From positions 1,612,001 through 1,676,000 of the forward strand of contig NZ_CP114285.2 of assembly GCF_027111255.2 (NCBI RefSeq): a stretch of 64,000 bases of DNA. The letters run 5' to 3'. The notes below the pieces were generated by a model, which had not been told where the DNA came from, did no database searches, and saw nothing but the letters and a program-made list of their open reading frames with translations. Shown here one piece after another: positions 41,841-50,010 of this stretch (within the stretch, counting starts at the first letter, position 1; each line of letters opens with the position of its first letter). The DNA is from Flavobacterium flavigenum. Lineage in GTDB: Bacteria > Bacteroidota > Bacteroidia > Flavobacteriales > Flavobacteriaceae. The position numbers and the translations under genes are program-made.

Positions 41841-41949
41841 TCTCAACTATTCTTGTTAAAAAATATTAAATAACCCAATTGTAGATTTTTGGGGATGAGT
41901 TGTAAAATACTAATTTGTATCTTAGCTATGAATTGAAAAAAACATTATT

Positions 41950-42408
41950 ATGTCAGAAAGTAAAAGAATTTCAAATCTATATCAGTCTATTTATAATGGA
42001 AATCCCTGGCTGGAAGTTACTTTAGCACATACGTTAAGAGATATTACTGCCGAACAGGCGTACAGGAAAGTAAATCCGAATCTGAATACGATTTGGGAAA
42101 TTGTGAATCATCTTATACAATGGAGAAGAAACATTTTAAAACGTATGCAGGGAGAAGTAATCATCACTCCGGATCATAACTATTTTGTGCCTGTTCTGGA
42201 TCCATCTGAAGCTGCCTGGGAGCAGTCACTTCAAAATCTGGCAAAATCACAAGAAGCCTGGAATACTTTCTTTGAAGATTTTGATGATGCTGATTTAGGA
42301 AAAATATATGCCAACAATAATCACACCTATTACGAACACATTCACGGAATCATTCAGCACGATGTTTATCATTTAGGGCAGATTGTTATTTTGAAGAAGA
42401 TGCTTTAA
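41950..42408 (+). CDS. DinB-family protein
   Basis: The 152-residue helical protein has the DinB metal triad: a histidine in WEIVNHLIQWRRN (first site) and HDVYHLGQIVILKK (last two). Such proteins are four-helix bundles with a metal site; thiol transferases (BshB2, YfiT-like) are in the family. It is the first of three closely spaced plus-strand genes. Confidence 0.88.
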   Translation: MSESKRISNLYQSIYNGNPWLEVTLAHTLRDITAEQAYRKVNPNLNTIWEIVNHLIQWRRNILKRMQGEVIITPDHNYFVPVLDPSEAAWEQSLQNLAKSQEAWNTFFEDFDDADLGKIYANNNHTYYEHIHGIIQHDVYHLGQIVILKKML

Positions 42409-42423
42409 TCGGCAAAATAAATA

Positions 42424-42999
42424 ATGAAAACAGAGAAAGAAAAAATGATCAGCGGTGAATACTATAATGCTTTTGATGCTGAATTAGTAAAAGGCCGCAG
42501 GAGAGCAAAAAACCTGCTTCATAGTTTAAATGTAAAAGAGTACAGGGTTACTAAAAAAGCAAAAGAAATTTTAAAGGAATTGATTCCCAATACCGGAACC
42601 GGTTTTTACATTGAGCCCCCATTTCATTGCGATTACGGATATAATATTATTGCGGGAGACAATGTCTATTTTAATGTAAATTGTGTTGTTTTAGATTGTG
42701 CAACTGTAACTATTGGGTCAAATGTATTTATTGCACCCAATGTTCAGATTTACACTGCGTCTCACCCACTTGATGCTGAATTAAGAAAAACACTGGAAAA
42801 TGCTTATCCTGTTTCTATTGGAGATGATACCTGGATTGGCGGAAACACTGTAATTTGTCCGGGTGTAACTATCGGGAAAGGTTGTGTAATAGGAGCCGGA
42901 TCAGTTGTTACCAAAAACATTCCGGATAATTCACTCGCTGTTGGAAATCCCGCAAAAGTAATACGAAAATTAAATCAGGAATCTGGATCAAATATATAA
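42424..42999 (+). CDS. maltose/galactoside-type sugar O-acetyltransferase
   Basis: The 191-residue protein starts with a Mac domain (about 5-55, MISGEYYNAFDAELVKGRRR) and continues with left-handed beta-helix hexapeptide repeats (VVLDCATVTIGSNVFIAPNV). The catalytic histidine is in YTASHPLDAE. WIGGNTVICPGVTIGKGCVI and NSLAVGNPAKVIRKL finish the fold. It acetylates sugars in the cytosol, probably in detoxification. It overlaps the next gene by one base. Confidence 0.93.
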   Translation: MKTEKEKMISGEYYNAFDAELVKGRRRAKNLLHSLNVKEYRVTKKAKEILKELIPNTGTGFYIEPPFHCDYGYNIIAGDNVYFNVNCVVLDCATVTIGSNVFIAPNVQIYTASHPLDAELRKTLENAYPVSIGDDTWIGGNTVICPGVTIGKGCVIGAGSVVTKNIPDNSLAVGNPAKVIRKLNQESGSNI

Positions 43000-43388
43000 T
43001 GCTTACCTTAAACAAAGTTCACCACATCGCTATTTTATGCTCTGATTATCAAAAATCTAAAACCTTTTATACTGAGGTTTTGGGATTAACCATCATCCGA
43101 GAAATATACCGCGAGGAACGTCAGTCATATAAACTTGATTTAGCCCTTAACGGCATTTATGTTGTTGAGTTATTTTCATTTCCAAATCCTCCCAAAAGAC
43201 CTTCAAAACCTGAAGCTGTTGGTTTGCGTCATTTGGCTTTTGAAGTGATTAATTTAGATGAAACTGTTGCTCTTTTGCATTCTAAAAACATCGAATCAGA
43301 ACCTATCCGTATAGATGAAACGACAGAAAAGCGATTTACTTTTATCGCGGACCCCGATTTATTACCAATAGAATTTTATGAAAGATGA
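42999..43388 (+). CDS. VOC-family (glyoxalase-like) protein
   Basis: The 129-residue protein has two beta-alpha-beta-beta-beta units: VHHIAILCSDYQKSKTFYTE with LGLTIIRE, and GLRHLAFEVINLDETVAL with FIADPDLLPIEFYER. Metal ligands expected of the family are His8, the Glu in VVELFSFP, His78-like RHLAF, and Glu near IEFYE. Substrate unknown. Overlaps the acetyltransferase stop (TAATG). Confidence 0.9.
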   Translation: MLTLNKVHHIAILCSDYQKSKTFYTEVLGLTIIREIYREERQSYKLDLALNGIYVVELFSFPNPPKRPSKPEAVGLRHLAFEVINLDETVALLHSKNIESEPIRIDETTEKRFTFIADPDLLPIEFYER

Positions 43389-43506
43389 TCATTATTGAGA
43401 TATTTCAACGCTATGCTATTAAAAACACACTGAAAGATTTTTCTCATATCCTTAATTTTAACATATTATACTGAGTATTTTTTATTTAAAACCCAATTTG
43501 ATTCTC

Positions 43507-43514
43507 TAATTTTG
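43507..43514 (+). promoter_or_regulatory. candidate -7 element of the ClC gene
   Basis: TAATTTTG matches TANNTTTG and lies 15 bases before the first ATG (43530) and 42 before the second (43557). Confidence 0.4.
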
Positions 43515-43529
43515 TAATCCGCATAAAAA

Positions 43530-44834
43530 ATGCGATACTACAAAATTTATAGTCTGATGAACAAAACGGCGCAAATCAAAAAAAATCATCAATTTATTAA
43601 GTTTCGAAAATTAGTTATTGTTTCCTTATTAATTGGCTTTCTCTCTGCTTTTCTCGGAATTTCACTTAAAAGAATTACAGAATATTACGAGGAAATCTTT
43701 TTTCACGAAGTATCGGTAAATCCCATTTTTTATATCATTTTTCCCGTTTTCGGATTATCCGTAATTTATTTCCTCAGACAATATCTTTTTAAGAAAAAAG
43801 AAAATAAAGGAATCAAAGAGGTTTTTGAAAGTACCGGTTCTAAATCTAAAAATTTACCTTCTTATAAAATCCCTTCTCACTTCATCAACGGATTGTTAAC
43901 TGTTATTTTTGGAGGTTCAACCGGAATCGAAGTTTCTACAGTAGTCGCAACAGCAACCATTGGCTCTGTAGCCCACGAAAAAGAAAATGTTTTCCGTCAA
44001 TACAAAACCGAATTAATTTGCGCAGGAGTTGCTGCCGGAGTTACGGCATTATTCAGCAGTCCGATTGCGGGAATTTTGTTTGCTTTTGAAGTTATTTCAA
44101 GAAAAGTGACCCGGGCATTTATCATATCAAATGTCATAGCAGTTTCTATTGCTTTTGGATTGCTTACTATCCTAAAAGAAGGACCTTTGTTTGCCATTTC
44201 AATCACAACATGGCATCTAAAAGCGATTCCGTATTTTATTCTTTTAGGAATTTTGGCCGGAATGAATTCTGTTTACCTGACCCGATGCGTTTTATTTTTT
44301 AAATCCCAATTCGGAAAAATTGATACGCATTATTACAAAATCATAATTGGCTCTGCGGTTTTAAGCATCTCACTATTTATTTTTCCGCAATTGTACGGTG
44401 AGGGATATCATGCCATTAAAACCAGTTTTATTGCTCCAAACCAAATTATGACATTTACTTTAGCCTTAACTTTTATTGGCATATTACTCCTTAAACCCAT
44501 TGTAACCTCCATTACATTAGCTTCGGGAGGAGATGGAGGTGTTTTTGCACCAAGTCTTTTTATAGGGGCTTTTTTAGGATTATTACTGGCTTCGGTCTTA
44601 AATACTTTTTTTCAGGTTCATGTAATTCCGGTAAATTTTATGATTATCGGAATGGCTGCGGTATTAAGTGCCAGCATCCACGCACCTTTTACAGCTATAT
44701 TTTTAGTATGCGGACTTACAAACGATTACACCTTATTTTTTCCGATTCTTGTCGTTTGCTTAATTTCGAAATACACCGCAAAAATGATTTATCCCTATAC
44801 GGTATATAGTTATTCTCCAGGTATAACAAAATAA
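43530..44834 (+). CDS. ClC-family chloride channel/antiporter
   Basis: The 434-residue membrane protein has about ten helices. The pore motif GGDGGVFAPSLFIGAFLG is intact (GxFxP). The usual G(K/R)EGP is replaced by GSTGIEVSTV, which keeps the glutamate but not the Gly-Pro, and the GSGIP motif is also absent (NKGIKEVFEST). It could be a fluoride or chloride exporter of a variant clade. Alternative start at ATG 43557 (MNKTAQIKK). Confidence 0.88.
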   Translation: MRYYKIYSLMNKTAQIKKNHQFIKFRKLVIVSLLIGFLSAFLGISLKRITEYYEEIFFHEVSVNPIFYIIFPVFGLSVIYFLRQYLFKKKENKGIKEVFESTGSKSKNLPSYKIPSHFINGLLTVIFGGSTGIEVSTVVATATIGSVAHEKENVFRQYKTELICAGVAAGVTALFSSPIAGILFAFEVISRKVTRAFIISNVIAVSIAFGLLTILKEGPLFAISITTWHLKAIPYFILLGILAGMNSVYLTRCVLFFKSQFGKIDTHYYKIIIGSAVLSISLFIFPQLYGEGYHAIKTSFIAPNQIMTFTLALTFIGILLLKPIVTSITLASGGDGGVFAPSLFIGAFLGLLLASVLNTFFQVHVIPVNFMIIGMAAVLSASIHAPFTAIFLVCGLTNDYTLFFPILVVCLISKYTAKMIYPYTVYSYSPGITK

Positions 44835-44943
44835 TTTCAGGCTAATAATCCATCCATTAACAGAATCATCACCATTGTTACGTACAGCAAAGTGTATTTA
44901 AAAACATAACGAAAAATCAATTATAGCAAAACAAAATTACAAA

Positions 44944-45540
44944 ATGCCCGTTCAAAAAATAAAAAGAGGATATCGCAAAACACGTTACATTCTTTACAAA
45001 GAAACTCTAGTTGATTATAAAGAACATTTTTGGTCTTTTTTAGGATCCTTTGTTGGGATCGGAATCCTGGCTTATATTCAATCGATGCATTTTTCAGGAA
45101 ATGATGCGGTATATTTAATTGGTTCTTTTGGAGCTTCTAGCGTACTTGTCTACGGAATTATTCAGAGTCCGTTTTCTCAGCCCAGGAATTTAGTTGGAGG
45201 TCATTTAATTTCGGCTTTTGTTGGTGTTACAGTACATAAATTAGCACCAGATATTATCTGGATAGCCGCTCCCCTGGCCGTTTCTTTCGCAATTATTTTA
45301 ATGCAGGTCACGAAAACGCTGCATCCACCCGGAGGAGCGACTGCATTAATTGCGATCATTGGTTCGGATAAAATAAAAAGTTTGGGCTATATGTATGTAG
45401 TATCTCCTGTCCTTATTGGTGTTTTGATTTTGCTTATTGTGGCCTTGATTTTTAATAATATGACAGCCAACAGGCGTTATCCAACTCATAAAAAATACAA
45501 CAAACTTAGAAAGAGACTTTCAAAAGTTATTAGAAACTAA
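44944..45540 (+). CDS. HPP-family membrane protein
   Basis: The 198-residue protein has four to five helices and the name-giving motif in TKTLHPPGGATALIAIIG (H-P-P). GSFGASSVLVYGIIQSPFSQ and PRNLVGGHLISAFVGV are family blocks. Related proteins transport nitrite in plastids and cyanobacteria. No partner gene is adjacent. Confidence 0.88.
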   Translation: MPVQKIKRGYRKTRYILYKETLVDYKEHFWSFLGSFVGIGILAYIQSMHFSGNDAVYLIGSFGASSVLVYGIIQSPFSQPRNLVGGHLISAFVGVTVHKLAPDIIWIAAPLAVSFAIILMQVTKTLHPPGGATALIAIIGSDKIKSLGYMYVVSPVLIGVLILLIVALIFNNMTANRRYPTHKKYNKLRKRLSKVIRN

Positions 45541-45639
45541 TTTATAATAGTTATCTGTATATTTTTGTAATTATTATTGTTTGACATTTTAAATGTTATT
45601 TTTGGTAAAAATAATCTCACTTTAACCAAAATAACCTTA

Positions 45640-47313
45640 ATGAAAAATAGAATTTTAGTATTATTATTTACAATTGTACAAACGACATTTGCCAGCAACA
45701 TTCTTACTGAAAACCAAAAACTTGCCAATACCTGCAAAGTATGGGGGTTTTTGAAATATTACCATCCAAATGTGGCAAACGGAAGTAAAAACTGGGACAA
45801 ACAGCTTTTTACAATTTTGCCTGAGGTAGAGAATGCAAAAACCAAAGAAGATTTTTCATTAATTCTCGAAAACTGGATAAATTCTCTTGGAGATGTAAAG
45901 GAAACCACACCAATAATTCAGTCAAAAGATATTAAGTATTTTGATAAAAACTTTGATTTGTCATGGGCTAGTAATTCTAAAGTATTTTCTAAAAGCCTTT
46001 CAAAGAAACTTAAGTTTATTGAAGTCAATAGATATCAAGGAAAACAGTATTTTGTGCAATATGACCCTGAATCTGATAACATTTTGAAATTTAACAATGA
46101 CGTTAAATATCCAGATTTTAAATGGACAGATAAAAATTTACGCATTTTAACGCTTTTTAGATATTGGAATTATGTACAATACTTTTTTCCATATAAATAT
46201 CAAATGGATCAAAAATGGGATATCACTTTAGAAAAAATGATTCCTCTTTTTATGGAAGCAAAAAATGAAGACGATTTTTATGACGCGATGCAACGACTAA
46301 CCGTTAAACTTAATGACTCTCATGTTACGTTTTATAGATATTCAGACCAAGATTCTAATAAAATCTTAAATTATTTTCCAGCCAAATGTAAAATCATTGA
46401 TGAAAAAATAGTTGTCACAGAAATTCTGGCAGATAGTCTGGCAGAAACTCAAAATATAAAAATAGGTACTGTTATTACTAAGGTAAATAACAAAACGATA
46501 AAACAAATCATTGCAGAAAATAGAGATTTAATTGCAGCATCAAATGAAGCTGCTTATCTAAACAAACTAACTGAATCCGCATTATCTGGATATTCAGATA
46601 CTGTTGAGTTAGAATTTCTTCAAGACGGAAAGTATATAACAAAAACTATAAATTGGTATGATGAACATGATTCACACAGAAATGAATATAAAAAAGGTGC
46701 CAAAACTAAAAAAGAAAAATTTAAAGTTTTAGAAAATAATATAGGCTATGTTGATATGGGAATTTTAAACGTTAAAAATGTTCCTGATATGATTGAAACC
46801 TTACAATCAACCAAAGCTATTATTTTTGATGTCAGAAATTACCCTAAAAACACTAATTATACAATAGCTGAATACTTAAATCCAAAACCTACAGAATTTG
46901 TTAAATTTATTGACCCCGATTTAAGTTTTCCAGGCAGGTATATTTGGAGAAATGGCGTTGAAACGTGTGGCAGAATTAACCCTGAACATTACAAAGGGAA
47001 AGTAATTCTTTTAATAAATGAAAAATCGATTAGTCATTCTGAATATACAGCAATGTGTTTAAAAGCAGCCCCTAAAGTAACAATAATCGGTAGTCAAACT
47101 GCAGGAGCTGATGGTGCAAATGCTCGTTTTCATATTATGAAAGGTTTTCAAACATCATTTACATGTTATGGCGTTTTTTATCCAAATCTAAAAGAAACCC
47201 AACGTATTGGAATTGTTCCAGATATTGAAATTAAACAAACAATCAAAGGAATTCAAGAAGGGAGAGACGAGATTTTCGATCGTGCTTTGCAATTTATTGA
47301 GACTGGAAAGTAA
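45640..47313 (+). CDS. S41-family peptidase
   Basis: The 557-residue protein has a signal peptide (RILVLLFTIVQTTFASN), an N-terminal helical region, a PDZ-like domain (about 270-340) and the C-terminal S41 protease core. INEKSISHSEYTAMCLKAAP (Ser in SISHSEY as candidate nucleophile) and SQTAGADGANARF are the catalytic blocks. IGYVDMGILNVKNVPDMIE and FDVRNYPKN are also characteristic. The ATG at 45640 is preferred over 45577 because it opens the signal peptide. Confidence 0.88.
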   Translation: MKNRILVLLFTIVQTTFASNILTENQKLANTCKVWGFLKYYHPNVANGSKNWDKQLFTILPEVENAKTKEDFSLILENWINSLGDVKETTPIIQSKDIKYFDKNFDLSWASNSKVFSKSLSKKLKFIEVNRYQGKQYFVQYDPESDNILKFNNDVKYPDFKWTDKNLRILTLFRYWNYVQYFFPYKYQMDQKWDITLEKMIPLFMEAKNEDDFYDAMQRLTVKLNDSHVTFYRYSDQDSNKILNYFPAKCKIIDEKIVVTEILADSLAETQNIKIGTVITKVNNKTIKQIIAENRDLIAASNEAAYLNKLTESALSGYSDTVELEFLQDGKYITKTINWYDEHDSHRNEYKKGAKTKKEKFKVLENNIGYVDMGILNVKNVPDMIETLQSTKAIIFDVRNYPKNTNYTIAEYLNPKPTEFVKFIDPDLSFPGRYIWRNGVETCGRINPEHYKGKVILLINEKSISHSEYTAMCLKAAPKVTIIGSQTAGADGANARFHIMKGFQTSFTCYGVFYPNLKETQRIGIVPDIEIKQTIKGIQEGRDEIFDRALQFIETGK

Positions 47314-47410
47314 ATTACCAAAATCAAAAATCTTTTCAACAAATCTCACCTCACAATTCATATTTCGTTTTTTATATTTTACCTTTGACTTTTCAAAAAA
47401 TACAAAGATT

Positions 47411-47953
47411 ATGGTTTATAAATTTAGAGTCATTCTGGACGCCGAAGAAGATATTTTTAGAGACATTGCAATTCTTGAAGATGATACCCTTGAGGATTTA
47501 CACAATGCAATTTTCAACGCTTTTGGATTTGACGGATCAGAAGTGGCTTCATTTTATACTTGTGATGACACATGGAATCAGGAAGATGAAATTCCGCTTT
47601 TTGACACAGGAGATATTCCAGGCGAAATCAGAACCATGAACGATTATCCGTTATCTAGTATTTTAGACAAACAAAATACGAAGATTATATACGTTTATGA
47701 TTTCATCAGCATGTGGACTTTCTTAGTTGAACTGGCTGCTATCGAAGATGAACAAGTTGGGGTTACTTATCCTGAAACTTTATTTTCTCATGGTGAAATG
47801 CCTGATGAAGCTACAGAAAAAAACTTCGAATCTGATGATATGCACAATGATATCTACGGTGAATTTGAAGATGATTTAGATGAAGACGATCTTGATATGT
47901 TCGAAGGAGACGACAGCTTTGAGGATTTTGGTTTTGAGGAGAATTGGAATTAG
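47411..47953 (+). CDS. IS1096 passenger TnpR / pRiA4b ORF-3-like protein
   Basis: The 180-residue protein starts MVYKFRVILDAEEDIFRDIA, a pRiA4b ORF-3-like domain (PF07929). LHNAIFNAFGFDGSEVASFY and IIYVYDFISMWTFLVELAAI are further blocks. The C-terminus (about 138-180) is a very acidic tail, DDLDEDDLDMFEGDDSFEDF. The family is found on mobile elements elsewhere, but no transposase is near here. The start at 47411 fits the conserved N-terminus; a longer frame runs through the upstream gene. Confidence 0.85.
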   Translation: MVYKFRVILDAEEDIFRDIAILEDDTLEDLHNAIFNAFGFDGSEVASFYTCDDTWNQEDEIPLFDTGDIPGEIRTMNDYPLSSILDKQNTKIIYVYDFISMWTFLVELAAIEDEQVGVTYPETLFSHGEMPDEATEKNFESDDMHNDIYGEFEDDLDEDDLDMFEGDDSFEDFGFEENWN

Positions 47954-47967
47954 TTTTTTGAAGATTC

Positions 47968-47998
47968 AAAGTGACAGAGTGACAAAGGTGCAAAGGCT
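47968..47998. repeat. inverted repeat, left arm, flanking the four-helix-bundle gene
   Basis: TCAAAGTGACAGAGTGACAA-AGGTGCAAAGG. The reverse complement of the stretch at 48431-48463 is nearly the same (TCAAAGAGTCAGAGTGACAA-AGTGACAAAGG). It lies 73 bases before the gene. Confidence 0.6.
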
Positions 47999-48070
47999 TT
48001 CTTTTGAAAGCTAATATTTAAAAATGTAAGTTTTTACTTATTTTTGTGTTTGTATTTTTAAACATTAAAT

Positions 48071-48430
48071 ATGAAAACTTTTAGAGACCTTTTTATCTGG
48101 CAAAAATCTATGAATCTGGTAACAGAAATTTACCAACTAACAAATTCATTCCCAAAAGAAGAAATTTACGGATTGTCTTCGCAAATTAGAAGATCATCAA
48201 TATCAATACCTAGTAATATTGCGGAAGGATACGGCAGAGATGGAAAAACTGAATTATTACGATTCCTCAATATTTCTATGTCGTCATTATTCGAAATGCA
48301 GACACAACTTGAAATTTCATTCAATTTAAAATATATAAACGAGTATCAATTCAGTAAAACAAACGGAGAAAGTAGAGAATTAGAACGAATGCTGAGCGCT
48401 TTTATAAAAAAATTAAAAGACCGCAAATAA
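48071..48430 (+). CDS. four-helix-bundle protein (23S rRNA intervening-sequence type)
   Basis: The 119-residue protein starts FRDLFIWQKSMNLVTEIYQL and has SSQIRRSSISIPSNIAEGYG, the family's central signature, then FLNISMSSLFEMQTQLEIS. These proteins were first seen in spirochaete 23S rRNA intervening sequences but are mostly free-standing. Inverted repeats flank this gene on both sides, and TANNTTTG (TATTTTTG, 48039-48046) lies upstream. Confidence 0.88.
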   Translation: MKTFRDLFIWQKSMNLVTEIYQLTNSFPKEEIYGLSSQIRRSSISIPSNIAEGYGRDGKTELLRFLNISMSSLFEMQTQLEISFNLKYINEYQFSKTNGESRELERMLSAFIKKLKDRK

Positions 48431-48463
48431 CCTTTGTCACTTTGTCACTCTGACTCTTTGAAA
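48431..48463. repeat. inverted repeat, right arm, flanking the four-helix-bundle gene
   Basis: CCTTTGTCACTTTGTCACTC-TGACTCTTTGAAA. It is the inverted partner of 47968-47998 and begins directly behind the stop codon. Confidence 0.6.
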
Positions 48464-48473
48464 CTAGAAAAAA

Positions 48474-49532
48474 ATGATAAACCTTTTCAATACCCACATC
48501 GAAACCCTGGCGATACATCGCGTAGGAAATAAAAGCCGAAATGAAGCGATTTTTTTATCGGAACAGCCCTTTAATTTAAATGATGAAATTGTACCCTTGA
48601 TAAAAGAGTACTTTTTTAAACCTTTTAGAGAAAAAGAAGAAAACTACTATCAGTTTGCACACGAAGTGGACCTGGACTACAACGACATGTTTAAATTTGC
48701 AACTGAAATTTTTGCAAATCCATCCAGTGTTCAGGAAGTTTCAAAAAAAATCACGAAGCATTTATACGAACAGTCCAATCATCCGCATATTAAAAACGGA
48801 GAGGTTTATGTAACCTATTTAACTAATTTAAGTATAGATAATAATGTAGTTGATGCCATCGGGATTTTCAAAAGCGAATTACAATCTGATTTTTTACAAT
48901 TTGAAGAAAAAGACAGTAATCTTGAAATGATTTTACAGCAGGGAATCAACCTGAGTAAATTAGATAAAGGATGCCTTATTTTTAATTACAAAAAGGAAGA
49001 AGGTTACAAAATCTTAACTGTTGACAGCAACCGTTATGATGCACGTTACTGGCTTGAACACTTTTTATCTGTTGATGCTTTTGAAGATGAAAATTTCATT
49101 ACCAAAAAATATTTAAAATTCTGCCAAAACTTTGCGAAAGATGTTGTTTTACCGGCAGAAGACAAGAAAGAAGAAGTAATGTTTATGAACCGATCTGTGA
49201 ATTATTTCGCTAAAAATGATCAGTTTGAAGAACAGAATTTTCTAAATGAAGTATTAGATAACCCTGATTTAATCCCCGAATTTAAAAACTATAAAGTCGA
49301 TAAAGGAGAAAAATACAGCATCGAAGATGTTACCTCATTCCCTATTGCTAACGCCGCCGTTTCTGACGCCAGAAAATCGATTAAAAACGTAATTAATCTG
49401 GATACACACATTCAGATTAAAATGGACTTTATTAATCCTGAAAGCGCAGAAAAATTTGTCGAAAAAGGCTGGGATGAAGAAAAACAAATGTATTACTACT
49501 TAGTATATTTCAATAAAGAAGAAAAAAACTAA
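48474..49532 (+). CDS. nucleoid-associated protein (NA37/YejK family)
   Basis: The 352-residue protein is a NA37 family member (PF04245). MINLFNTHIETLAIHRVGNK is the N-terminal block, GCLIFNYKKEEGYKILTVDS and MFMNRSVNYFAKNDQFEEQN further ones. Known members bind the nucleoid, with unknown exact role. It is followed by a terminator. Confidence 0.9.
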   Translation: MINLFNTHIETLAIHRVGNKSRNEAIFLSEQPFNLNDEIVPLIKEYFFKPFREKEENYYQFAHEVDLDYNDMFKFATEIFANPSSVQEVSKKITKHLYEQSNHPHIKNGEVYVTYLTNLSIDNNVVDAIGIFKSELQSDFLQFEEKDSNLEMILQQGINLSKLDKGCLIFNYKKEEGYKILTVDSNRYDARYWLEHFLSVDAFEDENFITKKYLKFCQNFAKDVVLPAEDKKEEVMFMNRSVNYFAKNDQFEEQNFLNEVLDNPDLIPEFKNYKVDKGEKYSIEDVTSFPIANAAVSDARKSIKNVINLDTHIQIKMDFINPESAEKFVEKGWDEEKQMYYYLVYFNKEEKN

Positions 49533-49568
49533 GGAGGATTCATTTTCTATTACTTACTTAAACAAAAA

Positions 49569-49598
49569 ACGGCAATTAAATCTAATTGCCGTTTTTTT
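49569..49598. terminator. terminator after the NA37 gene
   Basis: ACGGCAATTA pairs with TAATTGCCGT, followed by TTTTTTT. A-run on the other side makes it usable for the convergent receiver gene as well. Confidence 0.88.
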
Positions 49599-49599
49599 A

Positions 49600-50007
49600 T
49601 TATAATTCAATTTTATTTTTAAGGTATTCAAGCATTTGCATCGTTATCGGCTTAGAAAGAAAATCAATTATAATAGGATATTTTTTTGCTTTTGCTAAAT
49701 CTTCAGGATTAATTGTAGAAGATAAAACGATAACATTTATAGAATTAAATTCCTCATAATCAGACGTTGTAAAATGATCTAAAAACTCCCAGCCTCCCAT
49801 CACCGGCATATTCAAATCCAGAAAAATCAATTGTGGCTTTTTTACCGGCTGATCTTTACTATATTTTAAAGTATTGAAATATGATAAAGCTTCCTCGCCA
49901 TTTTGAGCTGTGATGATTAAATCAGAAAAACCTGCTTTTGCAATTACTTTTTTAGACAGCATTAATGTAATAGGGTCATCATCAATACATAAAATTTCTT
50001 CCAGCAT
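49600..50007 (-). CDS. CheY-like response regulator
   Basis: The 135-residue protein is a single receiver domain: ILCIDDDPITLMLSKKVIAK (acidic pocket), LIFLDLNMPVMGGWEFLDHF (phospho-acceptor Asp) and VIVLSSTINPEDLAKAKKYP, with Lys in FLSKPIT. No output domain is present. It starts three bases after the kinase stop, so the two form an operon. Confidence 0.93.
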   Translation of the reverse strand: MLEEILCIDDDPITLMLSKKVIAKAGFSDLIITAQNGEEALSYFNTLKYSKDQPVKKPQLIFLDLNMPVMGGWEFLDHFTTSDYEEFNSINVIVLSSTINPEDLAKAKKYPIIIDFLSKPITMQMLEYLKNKIEL

Positions 50008-50010
50008 AAA

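Noticed and set aside
47411..47953. Mobile element suggested by the IS1096-passenger family name
   Set aside because: No transposase or inverted ends around this gene; the inverted repeats nearby belong to the next gene.
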